Positions 1-7,483 of a stretch of DNA of 33,187 nt are shown here, one piece after another; position 1 is the first letter of the stretch, and each line of letters begins with the position of its first letter. The DNA lies in NCBI GenBank assembly GCA_027451505.1, contig DAIDJD010000078.1, positions 1 through 33,187 of the forward strand, given 5' to 3'. The notes beneath the pieces were generated by a model, which had not been told where the DNA came from, did no database searches, and saw only the letters and a list, made by a program, of their open reading frames with translations. The DNA is from a candidate division FCPU426 bacterium. GTDB taxonomy: Bacteria > Oederibacteriota > JAJYGY01 > DAIDJD01. The position numbers were made by a program, and so were the translations under genes.

Positions 1-2
1 CA

Positions 3-347
3 TTGACCGACACCGAGACGGCCACGCCCACGGACACGGTGTCCCCGACCGTGACCCTGACGGACACGCTGACGTCGACGGATACCTACACTTCGACAGC
101 CACGCCCACGGTGACGCTGACGGACACGGAGACGGCGAGCCCGACGATCACGCTGACGGCTACGCAGACCGACACGCCTACGGTGACATTGACCGACACC
201 GAGACGGCCACGCCCACGGACACGGTGTCGCCGACCGTGACCCTGACGGACACGCCGACGTCGACGGACACCTACACTTCGACGGCCACACCGACGGTGA
301 CGCTGACGGACACGCAGACGGCGAGCCCGACGATCACGCTGACGGAC
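3..347 (+). repeat. 186-bp in-frame tandem repeat, about 1.9 copies visible
   Basis: The segment starting TTGACCGACACCGAGACGG at 3 recurs at 189, giving a 186-bp (62-codon) period. The second copy stays aligned to about 345 and then diverges. Over the first ~155 bases the copies differ at about 7 positions, mostly silent. Within each unit there is a finer 6-bp rhythm encoding T-x-T-x. More copies may lie to the left of the window. Confidence 0.85.
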
Positions 348-1376
348 ACCCGGACGGCGACCGGAACCGCGACCACTACGGCGACAGGCACACCGACGGC
401 CACCGGGACCATGACGCCGACACGAAGCCCCACGGATACCCCGACCCGGACTCCGTCCCCCACGGCCACCCCGAGCCCCACGGCCACCGCGAGTCCGGTG
501 GCCTCCCAATCGGTGATGGTGCGGGTTTTCAACAGCGCGGGCGAGCTGGTCTTCGCGATACCCCAGCCGCTGCAGTTCGTCGATGCGATGAGCGGGGTCC
601 GCGCCGTGGATCCGGCCTTCACCCCACTTTCGGCGACGGCGACCATCGTCATGGTGGGCAACGGCGGTACTTTCGTGTGGAACGGCTCGAACGCGAACGG
701 CCAGGTGGTGGCCCCAGGGGTCTACATGGTCGAATTCACCCAAAGTTCAGGGGGCAGCCGGACGCAGCAATTCATGGTCCAGGAGACCGTGCTCCAGGCG
801 CCCTCGGCCTGCTCCGTGCAGATCTTCAACGCCGCGGGCGAACTGGTGAAAAGCTACCCGTCCCAACCGGGGCCGGTTGAAGACCTCAAGCTGAGCGCGG
901 CCACCCTGGTGGCGGAGGCCGGAGGGCCCGGAGTCGGCATCTCCTGGGGGCCGGACCCGGAGGACTCCCTCACCTGGGACGGGATGAACGGGTCCGGCGC
1001 GCCGGTGCAGCCGGGCGTCTATCAGGTGCAGGTCACGGACCAGACCCCGGGCGCGTCCTCCGGGGTCCGCACCGCCTTTGTGCAGGTCCTGGCCGCCTCC
1101 GCGGATGCTCTGGCGGGCGCGGAGTTGGCGCCCAATCCCTTCGGGGGCGGCAGCTTGTTCATCAGCGTTCCCAACCTGGGCCCGGCGGATTCCGTGCAGG
1201 TCCGCGTCTACAACCTCGCGGGCCAATGGGTGCTGTCCGGACAGGGCTCGGGCCCGTCCCTGAGCCTAGCCTTCCCCAGGACCCTCGCCGCGGGCGTCTA
1301 CCTGGTCGTGTTGGATGCCCGCGGGGCCTCCGGCGTCCCCCGCCGCGCGGTGCTGCGCCTGGCGGTGGTGCAATAG
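3..1376 (+). CDS. Secreted Thr-rich repeat protein with FlgD-like and sorting-like C-terminal domains (5' partial)
   Basis: The reading frame is open at the left edge, so the true start and any signal peptide lie outside the window; 457 residues are visible. Residues 1 to about 165 are a low-complexity stretch built on T-x-T, with Asp, Ser and Pro, like surface stalk or linker regions. Two FlgD/Ig-like modules follow at about 168-262 and 266-365, each with a V-x-(V/I)-(F/Y)-N-(S/A)-A-G-E-L start and a W-(N/D)-G-x-N-(A/G)-x-G...PGVY end. The last ~85 residues (NPFGGG...VRVYNLAGQWV...LAAGVYLVVL) resemble C-terminal sorting domains of type IX-secreted proteins. The likely role is an extracellular or surface protein; its function is unknown. 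The membrane-protein gene downstream has its own promoter, so this gene is probably separate. The domain calls are pattern-based. Confidence 0.75.
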   Translation: MTDTETATPTDTVSPTVTLTDTLTSTDTYTSTATPTVTLTDTETASPTITLTATQTDTPTVTLTDTETATPTDTVSPTVTLTDTPTSTDTYTSTATPTVTLTDTQTASPTITLTDTRTATGTATTTATGTPTATGTMTPTRSPTDTPTRTPSPTATPSPTATASPVASQSVMVRVFNSAGELVFAIPQPLQFVDAMSGVRAVDPAFTPLSATATIVMVGNGGTFVWNGSNANGQVVAPGVYMVEFTQSSGGSRTQQFMVQETVLQAPSACSVQIFNAAGELVKSYPSQPGPVEDLKLSAATLVAEAGGPGVGISWGPDPEDSLTWDGMNGSGAPVQPGVYQVQVTDQTPGASSGVRTAFVQVLAASADALAGAELAPNPFGGGSLFISVPNLGPADSVQVRVYNLAGQWVLSGQGSGPSLSLAFPRTLAAGVYLVVLDARGASGVPRRAVLRLAVVQ

Positions 1377-1407
1377 TCGGGAACTGGCGCCGGGGGGGCC
1401 GCGGACC

Positions 1408-1413
1408 TATAAT
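1408..1413 (+). promoter_or_regulatory. Perfect -10 box (TATAAT) placed for leaderless transcription
   Basis: TATAAT is a 6/6 consensus match in a very GC-rich background. It ends 5 bp before the ATG at 1419, so the expected transcription start falls on or next to the A of that ATG. No Shine-Dalgarno sequence precedes this start. No convincing -35 box is visible at 16-18 bp spacing. Inference: a leaderless mRNA for the membrane-protein/nth pair. Confidence 0.6.
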
Positions 1414-1418
1414 CCGGC

Positions 1419-1850
1419 ATGGTCCTTTCCCACCACGCCACCTTGTCCGCCTGCGCGGCGGCCGCGCTGGGTTTCGCCACCGGGAGCGCGCTGGATGCGG
1501 CGGCCTTCTGGACGGCCGCCACGCTGGTGGATTGCGACCACATCGTGGACTACTGGCGCGACGCCGGGTTCAACCTGGACGCGCCGCGTTTTTTCTCCTG
1601 GTTCCGGCTCCGCGAACCGCGCTACCTTCTGCTGGCCCTCCACGCCTGGGAATGGCCCACCGCGCTCCTGGCGCTGGCCTGGGGGGCCGGCGCCCCGGAA
1701 TGGGTCTGGGCCTTCGGCATTGGCTGGCTCTACCACCTTTCCCTGGACCAACGCCACAACCCCCACCAGGCTTCCCGCTGCTATTTTTTCGCCTTCCGCT
1801 GGAGCCGCGGGTTCCGGGCGAGGGACTTCTATTCGGACCAGGGGGCGTGA
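1419..1850 (+). CDS. Small multi-pass membrane protein with His/Asp motifs
   Basis: This is a 143-residue protein with hydrophobic segments near residues 8-25, 28-36, 69-88 and 91-107. Conserved-looking polar residues sit at H5-H6, the D-C-D-H cluster at about 38-41, H75 and Y-H-L-S-L-D near 105. The D-x-D-H and spaced His pattern recalls membrane-bound metal-dependent hydrolases of the YdjM/DUF457 kind, but the match is weak and I do not assign a function. The start is the ATG at 1419, immediately after a TATAAT box, with no ribosome binding site. The stop overlaps the GTG start of nth in a GTGA junction, so the two are very likely co-transcribed and translationally coupled. Confidence 0.6.
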   Translation: MVLSHHATLSACAAAALGFATGSALDAAAFWTAATLVDCDHIVDYWRDAGFNLDAPRFFSWFRLREPRYLLLALHAWEWPTALLALAWGAGAPEWVWAFGIGWLYHLSLDQRHNPHQASRCYFFAFRWSRGFRARDFYSDQGA

Positions 1851-2482
1851 AACGGACCCGGCGGATCTTCGCGATCCTGGCGCGCGCCTACCCCGATGCC
1901 CGCTGCGAACTCGACCACCGCGGCCCCTTCCAGCTCCTGGCCGCGACCATCCTTTCGGCGCAGTGCACCGACCGCAACGTCAACCGGGCGACCCCGGCCC
2001 TGTTCCGGCGTTGGCCCGACGCCGCCGCGCTGGCCCGCGCCCGGCCCGCGGAGGTCGAGCGAGCCATACGCACCCTGGGCCTTTTCCGCACCAAGGCCCG
2101 CAATCTGGTGGGGATGGCCCAGGCCCTGGTGCGGGAGCACGGGGGGCGGGTCCCGGACACGATGGAGGCCTTGGTCCGGCTCCCGGGGGTGGGGCGCAAG
2201 ACCGCCAACGTGGTCCTGAGCGAGGCCTTCGGCGTCCCCGGCCTGGCGGTGGATACCCACGTCCTCAGGGTGGGAAAGCGCCTGGGGCTGTTTCAGGCCG
2301 GAGACCCGGTGGGCGTGGAACGGGAGCTGTGCGCCCAACTGCCTCCGGCGCAGTGGGGGCGGGCCTCCCACCTTTTGATCTGGCACGGAAGGCGGGTTTG
2401 CGAGGCTCGCTTACCCCGGTGCGGGGAATGCGCGCTGCGGCGGGATTGCCCCTCGGCCCGGGAGGACGGGGGCGCTTCTTAG
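1847..2482 (+). CDS. nth: Endonuclease III (DNA glycosylase/AP lyase)
   Basis: This 211-residue protein is the usual length for Nth, which excises oxidised pyrimidines and cleaves the resulting abasic site in base-excision repair. The helix-hairpin-helix reads LPGVGRKTANVV (112-123) with catalytic Lys118. The catalytic Asp136 is in VDTHV. The [4Fe-4S] ligands are Cys185, Cys192, Cys195 and Cys201 in exact C-x6-C-x2-C-x5-C spacing. I chose the GTG at 1847 because it overlaps the upstream stop as GTGA and starts right before the conserved N-terminal region; the open frame reaches further upstream only as a shadow of the preceding gene. No terminator with a T-run is visible after the stop. Confidence 0.95.
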   Translation: MKRTRRIFAILARAYPDARCELDHRGPFQLLAATILSAQCTDRNVNRATPALFRRWPDAAALARARPAEVERAIRTLGLFRTKARNLVGMAQALVREHGGRVPDTMEALVRLPGVGRKTANVVLSEAFGVPGLAVDTHVLRVGKRLGLFQAGDPVGVERELCAQLPPAQWGRASHLLIWHGRRVCEARLPRCGECALRRDCPSAREDGGAS

Positions 2483-2518
2483 GGTCCGGCCCGCGACCTT
2501 TTCCCGGTCGGAACGGGC

Positions 2519-2546
2519 TTGTCCGGCGCCTCCGGCGGGGTATGAT
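2519..2546 (+). promoter_or_regulatory. Possible promoter upstream of polC
   Basis: A TTGTCC element (2519-2524; 4/6 match to -35) lies 16 bp upstream of TATGAT (2541-2546; 5/6 match to -10). Transcription would start near 2553 and give polC a leader of about 93 nt. It sits in the 163-bp gap after nth, the only AT-richer patch there. The support is sequence similarity only. Confidence 0.45.
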
Positions 2547-2645
2547 GTTTGTTCCCCATTTCCCCCATCCGGTGTCCGGCTTGGCTCCCCTAGCCCCTTC
2601 CTCCCCCGTCCCCAGATCCGCGCGGACCGTCCCGCGCCAACGGCC

Positions 2646-5600
2646 ATGATTTCGCTTGGCTGGAAGGCCGGCGGTGGCTGGCTGGAGCGGCTCGAACTGC
2701 CCCCCGATGTGGCGGCGGCCTTCGTCGGCGCCGAATGGGAGGAGGTGCGGGTCTGGCCGGAGGGCCCGTCGCTGCGTCTGACCTTGGCCCTGGCCTCGCC
2801 GCCGGGCGAGGTGCGTCCCTATGAGGGGCTGAGGGAACGTTTGAAGGGCCACGGATTCCGCGAGATCGAGCTCCGGATCCGGTACCGCGACCCGATTCCG
2901 GCGGGGGAATACCTGGCCCTCCATTTCGACGACATGTGCCTGGCCCTGGGCCGGGAACTCGGCCTGGACGCGCATTGGACCGGCGGCCTGGACTACCGCC
3001 TGGAGGGCGAGGACAGCGAAAGGGTCTGCCTCCAGGCGGCGGGCTCCCTGGCCCTCCGGGCGCTCATGGAGCGCAAGGCCGAAGCCCATTTTCTGGAGCG
3101 GCTGGCTTGGGGCTGCGGTGCGCGCCCCGAGGTGCGCCTCGATCCCGTCCCCGGCCCCCTGGGATCCGTCGAGGAGCGGCCCGCTCCGGAAGCCCCCGCC
3201 CCGGTCCCGGGCAAGGAGGGGGCCCGGCGCCCGGCGGCGTCCGGGAAGGACGCCCCCCCCGCCGCGGGGAAGACCGCCGCGGAAGCGGCCGCCGAAACGG
3301 TCCTGGTGGGACGGACCATCCCGGCCAAGGCCGTCCGGCCCATCTCGGAACTCAACGCCCCCGCCGACGAAGCGGCCCTCCAGGGGCGCATCTTCGACGT
3401 CCGTTCCAGCCTGCTCAAGAGCGGGGGCACGCTCCTGAAGCTTTCGGTCACCGACGGGACCGATTCCCTTTTGTGCACCCTGCGCGTCCCCGAGGGCAAG
3501 TCCGCCCCCGCCGCGCTGAAGCCCGGCGCCCTTTGCCGCCTGCGCGGCCGCCTCGAGATCAACCGCTTCGAGGGCGACGAGTTGGCGATGCAGGTGTCCC
3601 ACGCCGTGGCCCTCCCGGCCCTGCCGGGGAGGCGCGACGACGCCCCGGTCAAGCGGGTGGAACTGCACGCCCACACCAAGATGTCGGCCCTGGACGCCGT
3701 CACCCCGGTCGAGGCCTATGTGGCCCGGGCCATCGAATGGGGGCATCCCGCCGTGGGGATCAGCGACCACGGGGTGGTCCACTCCTTCCCCGAGGCCCAC
3801 AAGGCGGCCAAGGGGCGCATCAAGCTGCTGCTGGGGATGGAGGCCTACCTGGTCCCGGACGTCGATTTCGTGGACCAACTGAGGCAGGCCAAGGAGGGGC
3901 GCCGGTCCCGCGACGAGGTTCGGATCCCGGAGTATTGGCACTGCATGCTCTACGCCGCCACCGACGAGGGGCGCCGGCACCTCTACGAACTGGTGAGCCA
4001 CAGCCACACGCGGAGCTTCTACCGCAAACCGCTGATCTCGAAGGCGCTGCTCGCGTCCAAGCGCGCCGGGCTCCTGGTCGGCAGCGCCTGCGAGCAGGGA
4101 GAGCTCTACCAAGCCGTGGTCGCGGGGGCCGGGGACGCCGACCTGGAGCGCATCGCCTCGTTCTACGACTACCTGGAGGTTCAGCCGGTCGAGAACAACG
4201 CCTTCATGGTGCGCAAGGGTACCGCCACCGAGGAGGGCCTCCGCGACAACGTGAGGCGCATCGTGGCCCTCGGACTGAAGCTGTCCAAGCCCGTGGTGGC
4301 GACCTCCGACCTCCACTTCCTGGACCCCGAGGACGCCCTGCACCGGGGCATCCTCCAGGCCGGCCAGGGCTACGCCGACGCCGACCTCCAGCCGCCGCTC
4401 TATTTCCGGACCACCGGCGAGATGCTCGAGGCCATGGGGTTCCTGGGGCCCGAGCTCGCCCACAAGGTGGTCGTGGAGGACCCCAACCGCGTGGCGGCGT
4501 TGTGCCAGTCGGTACCCCCCGTCCCGGAGGGGCGTTTTTTCCCCACCCTTCCGGGGGCCGATGAGGACATCCGCGCGGCCGCCTACGCGCGGGCGGGCGA
4601 ACTCTACGGCGAGCCCCTGCCCGGACTCGTGGCGGCGCGCCTGGAGCGGGAGCTTGGGGCCATCATCGGCAACCGCTTCGCGGTCCTGTACGAGATCTCC
4701 CGGCGCCTCGTGCGCGCGTCGCAGGAGCGGGGCTACTCGGTGGGGAGCCGGGGTTCGGTGGGGTCCAGCTTCGTGGCCTTCTGCCTCGGCATCACCGAGG
4801 TCAACCCGTTGCCCAGCCACGAACTCTGCCCGGCGTGCCGTTTCGTGGCCTTCCGCGAGGGGGAGCGCCTCGTCGGGGTGGACCTGCCGGATCGCCCCTG
4901 CCCGAACTGCGGGGGCCCTCTCCGACGCGACGGGTTCAACATCCCCTTCGAGACCTTCGTCGGCTTCAAGGGCGACAAGGTCCCGGACATCGACCTGAAC
5001 TTCGCCCCGGAGGTGCAGGGGGAGATCCAGAAGTACGCGGAGACCCTCTTCGGGAAGGGCTTGGCGTTCAAGGCCGGCACCATTTCGACCCTCGCCGAGC
5101 GCCAGAGCTTCGGGATGGTGAAAAAGTACTTCGAGGCCCGCTCGATCGTGAAACGCCGGGTCGAGATCGAGCGGCTCAAGGCCGGATTGGAGGGCGTCAA
5201 GCTCACCAGCGGACAGCACCCGGGCGGGGTCGTTCTGGTCCCGGAGGGCGTGGACATCAATTCCATCACGCCGGTCCAGTATTCCGGGGACAAGAACGAG
5301 CTGGGCGGGTCGGAAAAGGCGGGTGAGGAGACCCTGCTGACCACCCACTTCGACTACCACGCCTACGACGAGGCGCTGGTGAAGCTCGACATCCTGGGCA
5401 AGGACGACGCCTCGGCCTTCAGGCACCTCCAGGAGCTGACCGGGGTCGCCGAGACCACGGTCCCGCTCGACGACCCCGCGGCGCTGTCGCTGTTCTCCAG
5501 CGACCGGGCCTTGGGCCTGGGCACCGCGTCGCGCGAGGAGCACGACTGGCTGGGGGACACCGGGGTCGTCTCGATCCCCGAGTTCGGCACGGCCAACACG

Positions 5601-6467
5601 CGGCGCATGCTCGAGCTCACCCGCCCGCGCAATTTCACGGAGCTCATCTACATCTCGGGCCTGAGCCACGGCACCGGCGTCTGGGCGGGGAACGCGGAGA
5701 GGCTGATCAAGGAGAAGGTGGCCACCCTCGCCACGGTGATCTCCACGCGCGACGACATCATGAACCGGCTCATCGGCCAGGGCATGGACGCGGTGACGGC
5801 CTATGACATCACCGAGAAGATCCGCAAGGGGGCGGTGGCCCGGGAGGGGTTCAAGCCGGCGCACCAGGAAGCCCTGGCCGCGGCCCGGCTCCCGCAGTGG
5901 TGGATCGAATCCTGCGGCAAGATCCAGTACATGTTCCCCAAGGCCCATGCGGCCGCCTACTGCCTCACGGCCGTGCGCATGGCCTACTTCAAGGTCCACC
6001 ACCCCGCGGCCTACTACAGCGCCTGGCTGACGCTGCACGCGGCGGCGGCGGAGGCCGACACCCTGCGGGGCGGGCGCGCCGCGGTGATCGCGCGGATGCG
6101 CCAGCTCAAAGCCCTTTCCGAGGCCCGCCAGGCCACCCCCAAGGACGAGGCCGTGCTGGGCGTCCTGGTGGTCGTCCTTGAGGCGATCCTGCGCGGCGCC
6201 ACCTTCGCCGCGGTGGACCTCTACCGCAGCCATCCGTGGCGGTTCACGCCCCTGGGCGGGATGGAGATCCTGCCGCCCCTGGTGTCGCTTCCGGGGCTCG
6301 GCGGGACGGCCGCCACCCGCATCGAGTCCGAGCGGGCCCAGGGCCCCTTCAGCAGCGTCGAGGACCTCGTCCGCCGCTGCGGCTTGAACAAGACCGTCGT
6401 CGAGAAGCTGGACGCGGGCGGGGCCCTGGCGGGGCTCCCGCGCAGCGACCAGGGGGAGCTGTTTTGA
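2646..6467 (+). CDS. polC: DNA polymerase III alpha subunit, PolC type, lacking the exonuclease insertion
   Basis: This 1273-residue replicative polymerase is clearly PolC rather than DnaE. It has an N-terminal domain (1-170), a Pro/Ala-rich linker, an OB fold (about 230-322), a PHP domain (338-560: HAHTKMS at 341, SDHG at 373, SDLHFLD at 554), SRGSVGSS (701-708), a CPAC...CPNC zinc ribbon (728-755), and catalytic Asp781 and Asp783 in PDIDLNF with Asp915 in KLDILGKDD. PolC normally carries a DEDD 3'-5' exonuclease inside the PHP domain. Here only about 25 residues (404-428) join the two PHP halves, and the protein is about 160 residues shorter than Bacillus PolC. Proofreading would have to come from a separate DnaQ-like protein. 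The start is the ATG at 2646; no ribosome binding site precedes it. The stop overlaps the next gene's TTG. Confidence 0.95.
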   Translation: MISLGWKAGGGWLERLELPPDVAAAFVGAEWEEVRVWPEGPSLRLTLALASPPGEVRPYEGLRERLKGHGFREIELRIRYRDPIPAGEYLALHFDDMCLALGRELGLDAHWTGGLDYRLEGEDSERVCLQAAGSLALRALMERKAEAHFLERLAWGCGARPEVRLDPVPGPLGSVEERPAPEAPAPVPGKEGARRPAASGKDAPPAAGKTAAEAAAETVLVGRTIPAKAVRPISELNAPADEAALQGRIFDVRSSLLKSGGTLLKLSVTDGTDSLLCTLRVPEGKSAPAALKPGALCRLRGRLEINRFEGDELAMQVSHAVALPALPGRRDDAPVKRVELHAHTKMSALDAVTPVEAYVARAIEWGHPAVGISDHGVVHSFPEAHKAAKGRIKLLLGMEAYLVPDVDFVDQLRQAKEGRRSRDEVRIPEYWHCMLYAATDEGRRHLYELVSHSHTRSFYRKPLISKALLASKRAGLLVGSACEQGELYQAVVAGAGDADLERIASFYDYLEVQPVENNAFMVRKGTATEEGLRDNVRRIVALGLKLSKPVVATSDLHFLDPEDALHRGILQAGQGYADADLQPPLYFRTTGEMLEAMGFLGPELAHKVVVEDPNRVAALCQSVPPVPEGRFFPTLPGADEDIRAAAYARAGELYGEPLPGLVAARLERELGAIIGNRFAVLYEISRRLVRASQERGYSVGSRGSVGSSFVAFCLGITEVNPLPSHELCPACRFVAFREGERLVGVDLPDRPCPNCGGPLRRDGFNIPFETFVGFKGDKVPDIDLNFAPEVQGEIQKYAETLFGKGLAFKAGTISTLAERQSFGMVKKYFEARSIVKRRVEIERLKAGLEGVKLTSGQHPGGVVLVPEGVDINSITPVQYSGDKNELGGSEKAGEETLLTTHFDYHAYDEALVKLDILGKDDASAFRHLQELTGVAETTVPLDDPAALSLFSSDRALGLGTASREEHDWLGDTGVVSIPEFGTANTRRMLELTRPRNFTELIYISGLSHGTGVWAGNAERLIKEKVATLATVISTRDDIMNRLIGQGMDAVTAYDITEKIRKGAVAREGFKPAHQEALAAARLPQWWIESCGKIQYMFPKAHAAAYCLTAVRMAYFKVHHPAAYYSAWLTLHAAAAEADTLRGGRAAVIARMRQLKALSEARQATPKDEAVLGVLVVVLEAILRGATFAAVDLYRSHPWRFTPLGGMEILPPLVSLPGLGGTAATRIESERAQGPFSSVEDLVRRCGLNKTVVEKLDAGGALAGLPRSDQGELF

Positions 6468-7309
6468 GGCGTCCGGTCCTCCGCGCGGCTTTCTCCGCCG
6501 CGGCCCTGGCCGCGGCGCTGGTCCGCGCCGCGCCCCTGCAGGCCTGGGACTACGCGGTGCCGCCGGCTCCGGCCGCCGTGACGCCGGCCCCGGTCTTGGT
6601 CCTGGAGCCCTTCCGGGACGCGCGCCGGAACCGGGACCTCTGGGACGGCCCGACCCGCTTCGACCGGGTCGGCGTGACGGCCGTCGGGCTGGACGCCCAG
6701 GACCCGGCCTGGAGGGCGGCCGACTACGGGTCGGCCTCCTTCCTCTGGGAAAGGGCGCTGGGCCGGGCCCTGGACGCGCAGGGGTTGCCCGTGTTCGAGG
6801 CCCCGCCCGGGGCCCGCCCGGGCGTTGGGGCCCGCGGCGTTCTGGACGGACGGATCACCCGCCTGGAGGTGCGCAAGCGGGGGGACGACCCCGTGTTCGG
6901 GACCGACGTCAACGGGGACGACTATGTCTTCATCCTGGACCTGGACCTGGGGCTCCGGCCCCTCGCCCCCGGTTTCCGCGGCGCCTCCCAATCCTGGGAG
7001 TTCAGCCACACCTTCCACGATCCGACCAGGTTCGGCCGCGCCCCCAAGGACACCTTCCCGGGGTATTTCGCCCAGGGCCTCAGCCTGGCGGCCGACTCCC
7101 TGGCCAAGGCCCTGGCCGCCTTCGAGGGGACCGCGGCGCCGGGGGGGTGGGAGGAGTATTGGATCAACCCCAGGAGCCGCCGGCGCATGGACCCGACCTG
7201 GAATTTCGACCCTTCCGACGGCACGCCCCGGAGCCGTTTCGTGGAGGCGCGGGGCCCGGCGGGCATACCCGTGGGCGCCCCGGTCCCGGCCGGGACGGGC
7301 AAGCCTTGA
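6464..7309 (+). CDS. Secreted protein of unknown function
   Basis: This is a 281-residue protein. I chose the TTG at 6464, which overlaps the polC stop as TTGA, because it yields a classic signal peptide: basic MRRPVLR, an Ala-rich hydrophobic core, and a likely cleavage after LQA near residue 27. There is no lipobox Cys. The mature part begins with a strand-like PVLVLEPFRDARR (about 43-55), followed by a GV-x-A...WERALGRAL...GLPVFEA segment and a GVLDGRITRLEVRKRGDD segment. This alternation loosely recalls periplasmic YajG/LPP20-type folds, but I do not recognise the family. The C-terminus (about 225-281) is rich in Arg, Pro and Gly and looks disordered. The overlap suggests co-transcription with polC, although a functional tie to replication is not evident. 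Confidence 0.6.
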   Translation: MRRPVLRAAFSAAALAAALVRAAPLQAWDYAVPPAPAAVTPAPVLVLEPFRDARRNRDLWDGPTRFDRVGVTAVGLDAQDPAWRAADYGSASFLWERALGRALDAQGLPVFEAPPGARPGVGARGVLDGRITRLEVRKRGDDPVFGTDVNGDDYVFILDLDLGLRPLAPGFRGASQSWEFSHTFHDPTRFGRAPKDTFPGYFAQGLSLAADSLAKALAAFEGTAAPGGWEEYWINPRSRRRMDPTWNFDPSDGTPRSRFVEARGPAGIPVGAPVPAGTGKP

Positions 7310-7351
7310 CCCGCAAGGCGCCATCGCCGCGGGTTCGGGGATAGGGCGGGC

Positions 7352-7365
7352 ATGACCCGGGTCAT
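7352..7365. promoter_or_regulatory. Perfect 14-bp palindrome, possible operator
   Basis: ATGACCCGGGTCAT is a perfect inverted repeat, flanked by an outer GGGC (7344-7347) and GCCC (7369-7372) pair. It lies in the 174-bp gap between the secreted-protein gene and the quinone-tail/nuo block, about 84 bp upstream of the -35 box at 7449. No T-run follows it, so a terminator is less likely than a protein-binding site. No known regulator is recognised. Confidence 0.4.
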
Positions 7366-7448
7366 ACAGCCCAGTCGCGGCGGGGCGTAGCCTGGGAAGG
7401 TGCCGTCGCTGCCCTACCGGGGGGGGACTTCCTCCCGAGCCCGGCGCC

Positions 7449-7476
7449 TTGACTGCCCTGGTGGCGGGTGTAGAAT
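7449..7476 (+). promoter_or_regulatory. Promoter of the polyprenyl synthase/nuo block, leaderless geometry
   Basis: TTGACT (7449-7454; 5/6) and TAGAAT (7471-7476; 5/6) are separated by 16 bp, the best -35/-10 pair in the window. The predicted start of transcription, about 7 bp after the -10 box, is near 7483, one base before the ATG at 7484. That ATG has no Shine-Dalgarno sequence. Another in-frame ATG at 7475 lies inside the -10 box and would not be transcribed from this promoter. Confidence 0.7.
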
Positions 7477-7483
7477 GGCCACT

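Noticed and set aside
3-374. CRISPR-like or satellite repeat array
   Set aside because: The repeats are in-frame coding repeats with a 186-bp period and no spacers.
86-661. Reverse-strand frames with regular V-x-V-x repeats over the T-x-T region
   Set aside because: They are the complement of the 6-bp Thr codon rhythm. The + frame continues into recognisable FlgD-like domains; the reverse frames do not.
1226-1846. Upstream extension of the nth frame (about 200 extra residues)
   Set aside because: It overlaps the end of the repeat protein and the whole membrane-protein gene, has shadow composition, and Nth has its normal length from the GTG at 1847.
2483-2545. Intrinsic terminator after nth
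   Set aside because: Short GC stems such as GACC-TTTTCCC-GGTC can be drawn, but none is followed by a T-run, and such stems are expected by chance at this GC content.
2265-6233. Very long antisense open frame (about 1300 codons) opposite polC
   Set aside because: High GC suppresses stop codons on the reverse strand. The translation is Arg/Gly/His-rich without domains, and the + strand encodes an unmistakable PolC.
7400-7483. Longer N-terminus for the polyprenyl diphosphate synthase
   Set aside because: The extra residues are Arg/Gly-rich, and the segment holds a good -35/-10 promoter, which places the start at 7484.
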